IMG/VR virus record: IMGVR_UViG_3300047476_001680
Span: 1 to 64,000 of that record
Strand: one strand, 5' to 3'
DNA from: a virus
DNA: 64,000 nt
Of this stretch, positions 1 through 8,147 are shown piece after piece; position 1 is the stretch's first letter, and the number at the start of each line of letters is the position of its first letter. Position numbers and translations under genes: made by a program. The notes beneath the pieces are model-generated. The model was not told the DNA's origin, made no database searches, and worked only from the letters and a program-made list of their open reading frames with translations.

Positions 1-771
1 GACTGGATACACTATCTGGGAACCAGTAAACTTGAATGGGCTATGTTGTTTACCGACGTACAACGTGCAGTGAGAAAGTACCATAACCCCAGTTTGACTG
101 TGAGTTTTGACTGTGCTAGTCCTTTCCTGGCCACAGCCAACGGACAAGTGTATTGGAAAAATAATCTGGAAGACCGTGCCAAATGGTCCTACAAGATGAA
201 AAAATGCGTGGACGATAAAAAGTATGCCAACGACAGTCGTTACTTCCGTGACGCAGTCGTACAAGATGGCATATTTGAAGAATTTATCCCCAGTCCCATA
301 ATCGATCGTACCAAAATTTCTGATATTTGCTGGTACGGCCCTGGCGACCTAAATAAAATCGGCAAAGAAGGCAAGACTTCCTGGGATAGCTTTGCCTATG
401 CTATCTTGATGGGCCACAATGTCTATGCACACCTTAAAGCAGTACAGGATGGCAACGAACGCTACGATGCTGGTGTAATTCCTGAAATGTTGGTGCGCGA
501 AGTCACAGTGCGTGAAACATTCAGACAGGTCACTGATGATATTTTCAGTGCACCCACACACGCTGATGCAATGCGCCGTATCGATGAATTTGACAAGTGG
601 TATACTTGTATTGTAGGATCAAGTGCCAATGGATTCCTGGGTAAAAGAGCTGTAAATGCCCATACTAAATTGGAGGAACATTTCGAAATGGAGGGCAGCG
701 GGCCAGAAATCGAAGCTGCTGAACGTAAAAAAACCGAAGTTGTATTAAACCCTGATCTTTTTGAGGAGTAA
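1..771 (+). CDS. TGT/DpdA-like transglycosylase, 3' part (partial)
   Basis: The frame is open to the left edge, so this is the C-terminal part (256 codons seen) of a larger gene. Near residues 5-50 it has HYLGTS and then SFDCASPFLATANG. These parallel the GVGTP and FDC-x-PTR-x-x-RNG core of tRNA-guanine transglycosylases, where the Asp of FDC is the nucleophile. The TGT zinc motif CxCxxC is not visible in this part, so it is not an ordinary bacterial Tgt. Phage relatives called DpdA insert 7-deazaguanine bases into DNA, and folE, queD and queE lie within the next 13 kb, which fits that role. The family call rests on eye alignment of one short region. The gene ends in GAGGAGTAA, which doubles as the ribosome-binding site of the next gene. 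Confidence 0.55.
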   Translation, partial: DWIHYLGTSKLEWAMLFTDVQRAVRKYHNPSLTVSFDCASPFLATANGQVYWKNNLEDRAKWSYKMKKCVDDKKYANDSRYFRDAVVQDGIFEEFIPSPIIDRTKISDICWYGPGDLNKIGKEGKTSWDSFAYAILMGHNVYAHLKAVQDGNERYDAGVIPEMLVREVTVRETFRQVTDDIFSAPTHADAMRRIDEFDKWYTCIVGSSANGFLGKRAVNAHTKLEEHFEMEGSGPEIEAAERKKTEVVLNPDLFEE

Positions 772-772
772 T

Positions 773-982
773 ATGTACAAGGAAAAAATTCGCCATCTGG
801 AGGAAATGCATCGAGTGCTTAACAAACAAATCGACGATATGGAAAGAAATCATCCCCACGTTGAAAAAGAAAAATTGGCCGAGATGAAAAAGCGTAAACT
901 TTCTATTAGGGACGAAGTATCTCGTCTAAATAGATTGCAATGGGAGTACGACCATAATACTGTACAAGGTGAAGATTATTAA
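773..982 (+). CDS. YdcH/DUF465-like small coiled-coil protein
   Basis: A 69-residue, highly charged helical protein. Its pattern LEEMHRVLNKQIDDMER-x-HP followed by L-x-EMKKRKLSIRDE resembles the YdcH/DUF465 family of small bacterial and phage coiled-coil proteins, whose function is unknown. The ATG at 773 is chosen because GAGGAG sits 5 nt upstream, inside the stop region of the preceding gene. It is probably co-transcribed with that gene. No catalytic residues are apparent. Confidence 0.75.
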   Translation: MYKEKIRHLEEMHRVLNKQIDDMERNHPHVEKEKLAEMKKRKLSIRDEVSRLNRLQWEYDHNTVQGEDY

Positions 983-1024
983 TTATAATATCACTACAAA
1001 CAACAATCTTAAATTTTAATTATT

Positions 1025-1453
1025 ATGAATCAAGAACAACGCGAAACTGTAGATAGGGTGATGGAAAATGCATCTAGACAAATTTGGGTTACCTTTCAGA
1101 AAGAAGGCGTTCATTTGTATCCAGCGGCTGGCACAGATCCTAAATTACAGGATGTTAGTTTTCTCAGCCATCCTCATCGTCACATTTTCCACTTCAGGGT
1201 GTACATTGATGTGTTCCATAATGACCGGGACATTGAATTCATCCAATTCAAAAGATGGTTACAAGGGCTGTATGATAATGCAGTTCTAGAACTGAATTTT
1301 AAATCCTGCGAGATGATTGCCGACGATCTTTACCTCAAGATATCTGAAAAGTATCCCAATAGGAATGTCACAATCGAAGTCAGTGAAGATAACGAAAATG
1401 GTTGTTCAATCAACTACGCCCTACACAAGCCAGCAATGTCAATTAAAGTTTAA
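1025..1453 (+). CDS. Conserved phage protein, possible divergent T-fold (QueD-like)
   Basis: 142 residues. Residues 45-75 read SFLSHPHRHIFHFRVYIDV, then an RDIEFIQFKRWL segment; further on come LN-x3-CEMIADDL and a VTIEVSEDNENG strand near 115-126. The order (histidine-rich strand, acidic strand leading to a helix, helix, final V-x-VSE strand) follows the 6-pyruvoyl-tetrahydropterin synthase/QueD fold. The canonical HGH zinc pair is not in its usual form. Either a catalytically divergent T-fold protein or unrelated; the fold is inference. A better QueD candidate exists at 11400-11918. No clear ribosome-binding site precedes the ATG; the 42-bp gap upstream is A+T-rich with nothing recognised. 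Confidence 0.7.
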   Translation: MNQEQRETVDRVMENASRQIWVTFQKEGVHLYPAAGTDPKLQDVSFLSHPHRHIFHFRVYIDVFHNDRDIEFIQFKRWLQGLYDNAVLELNFKSCEMIADDLYLKISEKYPNRNVTIEVSEDNENGCSINYALHKPAMSIKV

Positions 1454-1463
1454 GGAGAACAAA

Positions 1464-1670
1464 ATGGTAGCTGCATATATTAAAAAACATTTTAAAATGA
1501 AACCCGAAGTTTCCAAGATCTTTGATGATCTTGAAGCTTATAAAGATTACTGCCGTAATTATATGTTAAAATTTGACGAGAAGGATTTGTATAAATCCGA
1601 GCAGTATCGCAAATTTGAAAAACAACGTAATTGGCTGTTACGTCAACAAGCCAAGGAAAATTCTCAATGA
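1464..1670 (+). CDS. Small hypothetical phage protein
   Basis: 68 residues, basic and predicted helical, with many Lys and Tyr, ending QQAKENSQ. The ATG at 1464 has AAGGAG seven bases upstream; an upstream in-frame start at 1317 would overlap most of the preceding gene and has no ribosome-binding site. The stop overlaps the next start as ATGA, so the two are translationally coupled. I do not recognise a family. Confidence 0.75.
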   Translation: MVAAYIKKHFKMKPEVSKIFDDLEAYKDYCRNYMLKFDEKDLYKSEQYRKFEKQRNWLLRQQAKENSQ

Positions 1671-1933
1671 TTAATGTTGTTCAAAACTTTATCAAGTCCA
1701 ACATTCCAGCGATGGAAATGTTGGGCGTGATAATGCGTATCATCAGCTTTACCCTGGTATCCTGGTTAGGCCCAGCAAGTCCCTTTATGTTTGTCTGGGT
1801 CTTTAACACTCTGGATGCTATACTATTAACCTATTGCGCGGTCCTCAAACAAGACCGTGCCTACACTTTACTTAACGGATTCTGGATTCTGGTGGGTACC
1901 ATTGGAATAGCCAGGGCAGGAGGACTATTATGA
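1667..1933 (+). CDS. Small membrane protein (three hydrophobic segments)
   Basis: 88 residues with three hydrophobic stretches (about residues 15-33, 37-55 and 64-86). The segments read as LVSWLGPASPFMFVWVFNTLD, a short basic loop with KQDR, then LLNGFWILVGTIGIARA. The ATG overlaps the previous stop (ATGA). Its layout, with prolines before the second segment and N-x2-W/L-x5-TIG-x2-R in the third, is shared with the membrane protein at 11020-11310, so the two are probably paralogues. Function unknown; an inner-membrane location is inferred. The stop overlaps the next start. Confidence 0.8.
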   Translation: MINVVQNFIKSNIPAMEMLGVIMRIISFTLVSWLGPASPFMFVWVFNTLDAILLTYCAVLKQDRAYTLLNGFWILVGTIGIARAGGLL

Positions 1934-2421
1934 GCGAAGCAATGCGTGAAAAAGACAGTGCAGACTACGACCTAGAACGTTTTATTGAAATGTTTGACAC
2001 GGCGATGACTAGCAACGACCCACGAGTGCAGAATGCACTGCGTCAACTTATGATGATGGTAATTTTGACTGACAATAGTCACGAAAACAGAGAGAGAAAA
2101 CTGGGCGGGCGGCAGGGGCCACTGCGCAGAATCACAGAAGAACTCAATATGGTGCAGCGTCGTATGCACGACTTGGCTAATGAACTCAGCACATTGAGAT
2201 TGGCAGCAGTCAACTCTCAGGCCAGGTCAGCACTAGATCCCTACGTGGATAGAGGACACCGGTACGAAAGAGAAGGGATGGAAGTCGCTAAAAGGCCTTA
2301 CCCCAGTACACCAGAAGTGTCTATGGGTCAAGTAGCTGTGAACATTCACGGAGAACACGCAGTGCCCGAGAGTGGTAAAAAACTTGCATCACTTATACAG
2401 AGGATGTCGGGCCACAAGTAA
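1930..2421 (+). CDS. Hypothetical phage protein, 163 aa
   Basis: Begins with ATG overlapping the previous TGA (ATGA). The N-terminal 55 residues are acidic and helical (ERFIEMFDTAMTSNDPRVQNALRQLM). A likely coiled coil follows around residues 65-95 (LRRITEELNMVQRRMHDLANEL). The C-terminus is polar and low in structure. No family recognised. It lies between a small membrane protein and a glycosyltransferase in one run of overlapping genes. Confidence 0.75.
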   Translation: MSEAMREKDSADYDLERFIEMFDTAMTSNDPRVQNALRQLMMMVILTDNSHENRERKLGGRQGPLRRITEELNMVQRRMHDLANELSTLRLAAVNSQARSALDPYVDRGHRYEREGMEVAKRPYPSTPEVSMGQVAVNIHGEHAVPESGKKLASLIQRMSGHK

Positions 2422-3491
2422 TGAAAACTATCTATATAGTTCCCATTGAACCCATAGATGCTAGATATACCAAACAATGGTATGAAAACATACCAGCGAT
2501 TCTAGAATCTGAAATCACTAAACGTAATCTAGATGTAAAGGTGGTCACTGTTGATGGTGTTAGTATTCCACCCAACACCACCACTGGTGCGTTTTTAGAT
2601 TTTGGTGCTACCAATGTCTACAAAGCCAGCCAGGCTGAGCGTATCAGTCGTATGTTCAGTGAGGGCAAGATTCAGCCTGGTGACAAGTTTTTAGTAACTG
2701 ACGCCTGGAACTTTGTGATCACTCCCATCAAGTATATGAGTGACTTGTTGGATATACCCGTGGAGATACACGGCATCTGGCACGCCGGCGCCTATGACCC
2801 CAGTGACATCCTGGGCTACAAAATGAATAAGCCCTGGCCCTGGCATACTGAACGTGGGTGGTATCATAGTTGTGATTATAACTACTATGCAACCAATTTT
2901 CACAAGGATATGTTCTTGCGTAACTTGAACATCGAAGAGGACGCATACTTCAAGGCGGTGCGATCAGGTCAACCACACGACCCAATTATTGATCAATGTG
3001 GACAATATTGGAATGTTGCTAAAACTAACACGATGATCTGGCCGCATAGATACAACGCCGACAAACAACCAGAGATAGTAGAGGATCTGTCTTCATTGAT
3101 CGCTGGCGACACAATTATCACGCAGAAATTAAACTTATCCAAGGATGAGTACTACAAAACTCTTGGCGGTTGTTCAGTGATGTTTAGTTGTAGCCTACAC
3201 GAGAATCTTGGTATCAGTATGATGGAGGGTGTACTAGCTGGAGTTATCCCCATTGTGCCAGATCGTTGCTCGTACAAGGAAATGTATCTAGATGAATTCA
3301 AATATCCCTCGGAATGGACTGAAAGTGTTGATGCGTATAAACAACACCGCGATGATCTGGTAGAATTTGTAAACCGAAGAATCAATAATAGAGATCAGTT
3401 TATAGGTGCATTACAGCGCCAAAAAAATATTTTGGTACAAAACTACCTAAATGCCACGGTGATGATTGACAAGTTGCTGTTAAACATTTAA
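2421..3491 (+). CDS. GT-B-type glycosyltransferase
   Basis: 356 residues. The C-terminal half carries the nucleotide-sugar binding signature of GT-B retaining transferases: CSLHENLGISMMEGVLAG followed by VIPIVPDRCSYKEMY (about residues 255-295), equivalent to the EX7E motif of family GT4/GT1 enzymes. The N-terminal half has an alternating strand/helix pattern (TIYIVPIEPIDARY, then DKFLVTDAWNF). No membrane anchor is seen. Acceptor unknown: modified DNA bases, a virion protein or host surface glycan are all possible. It shares one base with the preceding stop (TAATG). Other transferase-like genes lie at 27.8-31.8 and 44.4-47.3 kb. Confidence 0.8.
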   Translation: MKTIYIVPIEPIDARYTKQWYENIPAILESEITKRNLDVKVVTVDGVSIPPNTTTGAFLDFGATNVYKASQAERISRMFSEGKIQPGDKFLVTDAWNFVITPIKYMSDLLDIPVEIHGIWHAGAYDPSDILGYKMNKPWPWHTERGWYHSCDYNYYATNFHKDMFLRNLNIEEDAYFKAVRSGQPHDPIIDQCGQYWNVAKTNTMIWPHRYNADKQPEIVEDLSSLIAGDTIITQKLNLSKDEYYKTLGGCSVMFSCSLHENLGISMMEGVLAGVIPIVPDRCSYKEMYLDEFKYPSEWTESVDAYKQHRDDLVEFVNRRINNRDQFIGALQRQKNILVQNYLNATVMIDKLLLNI

Positions 3492-3515
3492 AATGACAAA
3501 ATCAAGGAGAGTAAA

Positions 3516-3707
3516 ATGAAAGTATCTAACAAACTAAGCAAAGTAAGCGACAGTTACACTGTCAATATGTATGACAATGGGTTTATGGTGGAAATAAGCG
3601 GTCGCAACGAAGAAAATGACTGGGCTACAGCCAAAATTCTATGTGGCGATTTGAACGATGTTCTAGAGCTGGTCAAAGAAATCGCCGATATGCCACGTGA
3701 CAATTAA
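3516..3707 (+). CDS. Small hypothetical phage protein, 63 aa
   Basis: 63 residues with two beta-like segments (DSYTVNMYDNGFMVEISGR) and a helical, acidic C-terminus. A good AAGGAGAG ribosome-binding site precedes the ATG. It sits just upstream of folE. No family recognised. Confidence 0.7.
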   Translation: MKVSNKLSKVSDSYTVNMYDNGFMVEISGRNEENDWATAKILCGDLNDVLELVKEIADMPRDN

Positions 3708-3720
3708 TTTTAGGAAAACG

Positions 3721-4401
3721 ATGAAACAACCTATCAGTGAAGAAATTAGAAAGCGTGTGGAAGCTGCTGGTGTGCGTTACCACAGCAACGACAACATTTC
3801 TGAATTTATTAAAGAAGGTGAACTAGAAGCACTGCAACAAGAGGTCGCCTACAAGATGGAAGATGTCCTGCAGAGTTTGGTCATTGATACTACACACGAT
3901 CATAACACGCAGGACACAGCCAATCGCGTGGCCAAGATGTTTATTCAGGAAACGTTCAGTGGTCGCTATCGTCCAGTGCCCAAGGTTACTGCCTTTCCCA
4001 ATATGGGATATAAGAGTCTGTACACCACTGGACCAATTACTATTCGCAGCACTTGTGCACATCACTTTCAGAATATCGTGGGTAAATGCTGGGTGGGTAT
4101 TGTTCCTGAAGACGAAGTCATTGGCCTGAGCAAGTTTAACCGCATAGTTCATCATATCTGCGAGCGTCCACAAATTCAGGAAGAAATGACCACGCAAATT
4201 GCAGAAGCATTAAAGAAGTATGCCAAGACTGAAAACATTGCAGTAGTGGTTAAAGCCGAGCATCACTGTATGACACATCGTGGTGTTCGTGAACACGAAA
4301 GTGATATGACCACTGCAATTATGCTGGGTAGATTCCTGGAAGATCCGGCTCTTAAGAAAGAGTTCTACGACATCTGTATGAGTATGAAGGGACATAACTA
4401 A
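3721..4401 (+). CDS. folE: GTP cyclohydrolase I
   Basis: Converts GTP to 7,8-dihydroneopterin triphosphate, the first step of both folate and 7-deazaguanine synthesis. 226 residues, the usual length. The zinc ligands are present as C112, H115 and C183 (STCAHHFQ and AEHHCMTHRGVR). The signatures VIGLSKFNRIV and RPQIQEEMTTQI surround the active site. The ATG at 3721 is preferred because AGGAAA lies just upstream; a GTG at 3697 would overlap the previous gene by 11 bp. With queD and queE at 11.4-13 kb it most likely feeds a 7-deazaguanine pathway rather than folate, although a DHFR is also encoded. Confidence 0.95.
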   Translation: MKQPISEEIRKRVEAAGVRYHSNDNISEFIKEGELEALQQEVAYKMEDVLQSLVIDTTHDHNTQDTANRVAKMFIQETFSGRYRPVPKVTAFPNMGYKSLYTTGPITIRSTCAHHFQNIVGKCWVGIVPEDEVIGLSKFNRIVHHICERPQIQEEMTTQIAEALKKYAKTENIAVVVKAEHHCMTHRGVREHESDMTTAIMLGRFLEDPALKKEFYDICMSMKGHN

Positions 4402-5015
4402 TGGCTATCTGGAGGGTTTCTACCTATTACAAAAAATCCTGTGAGGAGCACGAGTATTATTACAAGGACGGGCAAACAATTGTCCGTAAAACAGGATTTC
4501 GATGGGGAAGTTTTTTTGTAGAAACAGATGATGACAACCCGCCAAAGTTTGAATTTGACTATGTTCCCGGTGGTGATGGCAGACTGGATAGTATTAATAT
4601 GTATGACTGTTGTGTTAATAACATTGTGGGTTCCGAACTAGAACATATGAGTGACGGCTGCTGGGAAGACATAGAGTTTCCAGAAGAAATGGATGACGAG
4701 GAACAGGAAAGATTAACTGAACTGTTTGATGAATCCAGTATTTACGAAGTTCTTGAAGAAAGTGAAGGCTGGAGTCAAAACGACACTGAAGCCTGGGTCT
4801 GGGGTCCTATACTCATCGAGGATGAAGCAGGTAACCGAGTCAGAATTATCTGCGCTGACAGTCAAGGTAATGTGATTGATTTTAAAGAAGACGAAGAAGA
4901 CGATGAAGATGAGGAAGTTACCTTTGAAGAACTTGCTAAAATTAATCCAGAGACAGAAGAAGATGTAATTAAATCTATGCCTGTATGGCCATTTCCTGAC
5001 ATCAAGGACAAATAA
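4401..5015 (+). CDS. Acidic hypothetical phage protein, 204 aa
   Basis: 204 residues. The N-terminal half has repeated aromatic strands (SCEEHEYYYKDGQTIVRK, TGFRWGSFFVETDDDNPP) and a cysteine pair in MYDCCVNN. The C-terminal third is very acidic, with a run of Asp/Glu near residues 160-175. AGGGA precedes the ATG, which shares its A with the folE stop (TAATG). It resembles a conserved hypothetical protein of marine T4-like phages; function unknown. Such acidity is sometimes seen in DNA-mimic proteins, but nothing here demonstrates that. Confidence 0.8.
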   Translation: MAIWRVSTYYKKSCEEHEYYYKDGQTIVRKTGFRWGSFFVETDDDNPPKFEFDYVPGGDGRLDSINMYDCCVNNIVGSELEHMSDGCWEDIEFPEEMDDEEQERLTELFDESSIYEVLEESEGWSQNDTEAWVWGPILIEDEAGNRVRIICADSQGNVIDFKEDEEDDEDEEVTFEELAKINPETEEDVIKSMPVWPFPDIKDK

Positions 5016-5239
5016 TGAACCACAAAGAACTTGTTGACAATATTATTTTTCGAGCAAAAAACATTCAGGAATTTACTGTGATCACCGCAGTACCTCAAGG
5101 CTTTATGTTCAATGGCCCAGTGCCTTTTGATATACGAATTGCCGGAGGCTATATCGAGGCAGATATTCTAGCAATGGATTTTGACGAAGCCACCAAGATG
5201 TTCCACAATTGGCTGGAAGGATTAAAAGAAAATGATTAA
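5015..5239 (+). CDS. Small hypothetical phage protein, 74 aa
   Basis: 74 residues, alternating helix and strand (FTVITAVPQGFMFNGPVPFDIRIAG in two halves), with an acidic helical end. AAGGA lies 7 bases before the ATG, which overlaps the previous stop (TAATG). No family recognised; part of the same run of coupled small genes. Confidence 0.7.
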   Translation: MNHKELVDNIIFRAKNIQEFTVITAVPQGFMFNGPVPFDIRIAGGYIEADILAMDFDEATKMFHNWLEGLKEND

Positions 5240-5525
5240 GTTAAAACGCTGGATCCGCAATTGGTTAACCAGTGACGATATTCAATTAGGTCATATTGCA
5301 GAAAAAGAACCAAGAAACTATCCCAGAGCAGTGGACACTGTGGATTCTGGAGACAACCTTAAGTTTACTGTGACATCAGCCACGGGTGGCATAATTATCA
5401 CTAGTAACTATTTTGACAAGCACCGCGGTGAAAATAAACATAACATTTATCTAATACACGATGACGACGAAGTAGCCGAAAATATTACTAAAATAATAAC
5501 ACTAGAGTTGCTAAAAAAGCAATAA
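5232..5525 (+). CDS. Small hypothetical phage protein, 97 aa
   Basis: 97 residues with a basic, Trp-containing N-terminus (MIKLKRWIRNWL) that may be an amphipathic helix. A beta-rich middle (KFTVTSATGGIIITSNYF) and an acidic helical end follow. It overlaps the preceding gene by 8 bp. It is the last gene before a 68-bp promoter-bearing gap, so it probably ends the first transcription unit. Function unknown. Confidence 0.7.
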   Translation: MIKLKRWIRNWLTSDDIQLGHIAEKEPRNYPRAVDTVDSGDNLKFTVTSATGGIIITSNYFDKHRGENKHNIYLIHDDDEVAENITKIITLELLKKQ

Positions 5526-5534
5526 TATTATCAC

Positions 5535-5563
5535 TTGACCTTAAAGTAATATACTGTTATTAT
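5535..5563 (+). promoter_or_regulatory. Sigma70 promoter for the FG-GAP lipoprotein
   Basis: TTGACC (5535-5540), 17-bp spacer, TATTAT (5558-5563). The predicted start near 5570 leaves a leader of about 24 nt with GAGGG before the ATG at 5594. It lies in one of the few true intergenic gaps and is overlaid by an inverted repeat. Confidence 0.7.
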
Positions 5564-5578
5564 ACGGTATATTACTTT
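5543..5578. promoter_or_regulatory. Inverted repeat overlapping promoter (putative operator)
   Basis: Perfect 12-bp arms AAAGTAATATAC (5543-5554) and GTATATTACTTT (5567-5578), separated by 12 bp. The left arm sits in the promoter spacer and the right arm over the predicted transcription start. This position is typical of a repressor operator. The arms are A+T-rich and no T-run follows, which argues against a terminator. Confidence 0.55.
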
Positions 5579-5593
5579 CTTCTTGAGGGAACT

Positions 5594-8143
5594 ATGAAAA
5601 CTAAACAAACAAATTTAAGTATAATCTCGTTTTTGATTATGGCGCTGTTTTCCACTACTGCTTGCACTCAAACTCTTGGCGGCTTTACTAGATCCCCATT
5701 AAATGCGTCAATCACCAAATCTTCTGCAAGTTCCCCAGTAAACACTGCTCCCATAACGTCATTTACTCTAGCAAATTCTTTTAGTCCAGTAGATTCTACT
5801 AATAGATCATACGTTGTGCACGATTTATTCGCACGTGATTTAAACAAAGACAGAGTAGATGAGATTATATATGCAGGGCGTGTTTCTAATTATTCCGGGG
5901 CGATCTATGAAGAAGTAAATCTTAATATTTTTGGTTGGAACGTAAACAAGTCAAAATTAACCAATGAAACCACTCGTTGGTTCTCTCCCGGTGAAAATAA
6001 AATCAAAGGTACAGAACCCACTGTTTTATTTGGTAATTTTACTGGTGGTGGTACTGACATTTTCCTAGCACAAAGCACAGACAGACCTGACGAGAACACA
6101 ATGGGTCCGGCAGTTATTTTCAAGAACACTGGCAAAAACAAATTAACTAGAATAGAACTGCCCGGAACTACTTCTTGGTCACACGGCTCAGCCACGTTCG
6201 ACATTAATGGTGACGGAAAAATGGATATTATGGCTGTGAGCTATAATAACAATTCATTCACAGTGTTGGGTGGCGTCACCCCTAAAGTTTTCAGTGACGC
6301 TAACTCTAATTCCTCAGGGACTGACTCTCAGGGTCGTGCGGTTGCTGGAGTATTTGGTAGTGGCCTAACTATTGGCAAATTTCTCAATAACAATAAAGTC
6401 TACGCTATTGTGGCGGACAGTCCTTATATTGATGGTGTGCCAGGAAGCTGGGGGCGTGTGGCTATGATGGAAGTTTACGCTGGTTTTCATTATGAAAACG
6501 GTGTAAAAACTACCAAAGAGATTGCTGGTGTGATACCTTCTACTGCTAAACTATTACCATTACCTCACCTGGAGGCTGAGAAAGCTAGTAGTATGGGGAT
6601 GACTGAATTAGATTACATACAACGTGGAGATAGTAACATCAGCCACGATACCCGTGTTATCACACTAAAAGTTAATAATGATAAATTCTCTGACATTGCA
6701 GTTATCAGTCGTCCAAATGCGCCTGATAATAACTGGGGTGCAGTTAAAGGTGATAGTTATGTAACATTTTACAAAAACAATGGTGATGGTACTTTTAGTC
6801 GTGTAGGTCTTTTCTTTAAAGAAAATGCTCGTTTTTATAATGTAGAAACACGTGACATTAATGGTGACGGTAGAGCAGACCTAATTCTCAGTGCACAACA
6901 AGGTAATACATCTATCCTTATAGCTAAACAACAAAAAAATGGTGATATAGTTTATGTCGAAGCAGGTTCTAATGTCATCAAGGCTTTTGAAGATAAAATT
7001 CGAGCCAATACAGGAGGTGGATGCACAGAAACAGATAACTGGTGTGTGGGTGCGACAAATATTGTCCGCGGCCCTGGTGGTAAAAACTACGTAGTTGGTA
7101 TTCACAATGAGTACCCTATGACTGGGGGCCAAATTTCACATACTTACTACAGTATCATTGGCAACAAGGGAACACTGACACTCAATGGTGCAATACAAAC
7201 TCTTATGTCGCAGTGGAATCTCACTGAAAAACAAGCTACAGAAATTTTGAAGTTAACTGGCACAAACTATGCTGATGGCACTGTTATTAATATTGATGCT
7301 GCGATGCAGCCTGTCAGGGGTCTATGGTTTCCAATGAATGGCAAGATGGTAGCACTGCAAGGTGGTGTTTCGGGCATTGCACCCAATGAAGCTATCAAGA
7401 ATTTTACGGGTGTTGATTATTATAACCGTAATTTTAGTTTAGACATTGGGCAGAGATTAAGTTCTTCCGATTACTGGAGTCAACGATCCTATCAAGCCAT
7501 CAATCACGGGCTTGCTAGTATGCAATTACAGAATACTGATATAATTACTATTGGTAATTTCAAATTTAATAGTACTAACGATCCAATGGAAGGTGCTAAA
7601 TCTTGGGCGATGGGTGTAAGTGGTATCGCTATCAATGACAACACTGAAATGTCAATGAGTATTAGCAAGGTACCATTCAATCCTTGGTTCTCTATGTCAG
7701 GCACCTGGGGGCAGTTACAAAATTCTTCTATCATTGAAAGTAGTATATTACACACAACTGGCCCTTGGTCCTACCGTGGAGGTTTGATGCAAGTTACCAG
7801 TGAATATACACCTGGGTTGGTGACCGCAGTAAAACCAATCTATGCTGGCTGGGCTGATGTAGAGTATATGGTAAATGATAATTTAAAGGTTGCCACGGGT
7901 GTTCTTCCCTATGCATTTGCTGGCTCAGTGAGTATGACTTTACCCACTGGTATTGACAATCAAGGCCAATTCTCTTATACTAGTTCCAGTGCAAGTATCA
8001 AGGATACTATGCGCGGATATGCTCGGATTAACTACACTGGACTGGTTGAAAATCACAAAAATATATCATATAGTTTTACAGGCTTAATAACTGACCACGG
8101 TGTGCCAGCTGGTCGCGCAACGCTTAATTACAGCTTTAAATAA
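5594..8143 (+). CDS. Lipoprotein with FG-GAP/VCBS repeats and subtilase-like C-terminal region
   Basis: 849 residues. The N-terminus is a lipoprotein signal: a basic start, a hydrophobic core and lipobox STTAC with Cys at residue 24, so it is predicted to be exported and lipidated. Calcium-binding FG-GAP/VCBS motifs follow: DLNKDRVDEI (about 82), DINGDGKMDI (about 203), DINGDGRADL (about 421). From residue 525, GTLTLNGAIQTLMSQW followed by LTEKQATEILKLTGTNYADG and INIDAAMQPV resembles the end of S8 subtilase domains (GTSMAAP, final helices), but the catalytic Ser position is Leu. The last 250 residues have alternating hydrophobic strands ending in Phe-Lys, like an autotransporter-type barrel. 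It has its own promoter. Likely role at the host envelope (surface change or superinfection exclusion); inferred. Confidence 0.8.
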   Translation: MKTKQTNLSIISFLIMALFSTTACTQTLGGFTRSPLNASITKSSASSPVNTAPITSFTLANSFSPVDSTNRSYVVHDLFARDLNKDRVDEIIYAGRVSNYSGAIYEEVNLNIFGWNVNKSKLTNETTRWFSPGENKIKGTEPTVLFGNFTGGGTDIFLAQSTDRPDENTMGPAVIFKNTGKNKLTRIELPGTTSWSHGSATFDINGDGKMDIMAVSYNNNSFTVLGGVTPKVFSDANSNSSGTDSQGRAVAGVFGSGLTIGKFLNNNKVYAIVADSPYIDGVPGSWGRVAMMEVYAGFHYENGVKTTKEIAGVIPSTAKLLPLPHLEAEKASSMGMTELDYIQRGDSNISHDTRVITLKVNNDKFSDIAVISRPNAPDNNWGAVKGDSYVTFYKNNGDGTFSRVGLFFKENARFYNVETRDINGDGRADLILSAQQGNTSILIAKQQKNGDIVYVEAGSNVIKAFEDKIRANTGGGCTETDNWCVGATNIVRGPGGKNYVVGIHNEYPMTGGQISHTYYSIIGNKGTLTLNGAIQTLMSQWNLTEKQATEILKLTGTNYADGTVINIDAAMQPVRGLWFPMNGKMVALQGGVSGIAPNEAIKNFTGVDYYNRNFSLDIGQRLSSSDYWSQRSYQAINHGLASMQLQNTDIITIGNFKFNSTNDPMEGAKSWAMGVSGIAINDNTEMSMSISKVPFNPWFSMSGTWGQLQNSSIIESSILHTTGPWSYRGGLMQVTSEYTPGLVTAVKPIYAGWADVEYMVNDNLKVATGVLPYAFAGSVSMTLPTGIDNQGQFSYTSSSASIKDTMRGYARINYTGLVENHKNISYSFTGLITDHGVPAGRATLNYSFK

Positions 8144-8147
8144 TAAA

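Noticed and set aside
3823-4197. A 124-residue frame antisense to folE
   Set aside because: Antisense shadow of a certain gene, no promoter or ribosome-binding site.
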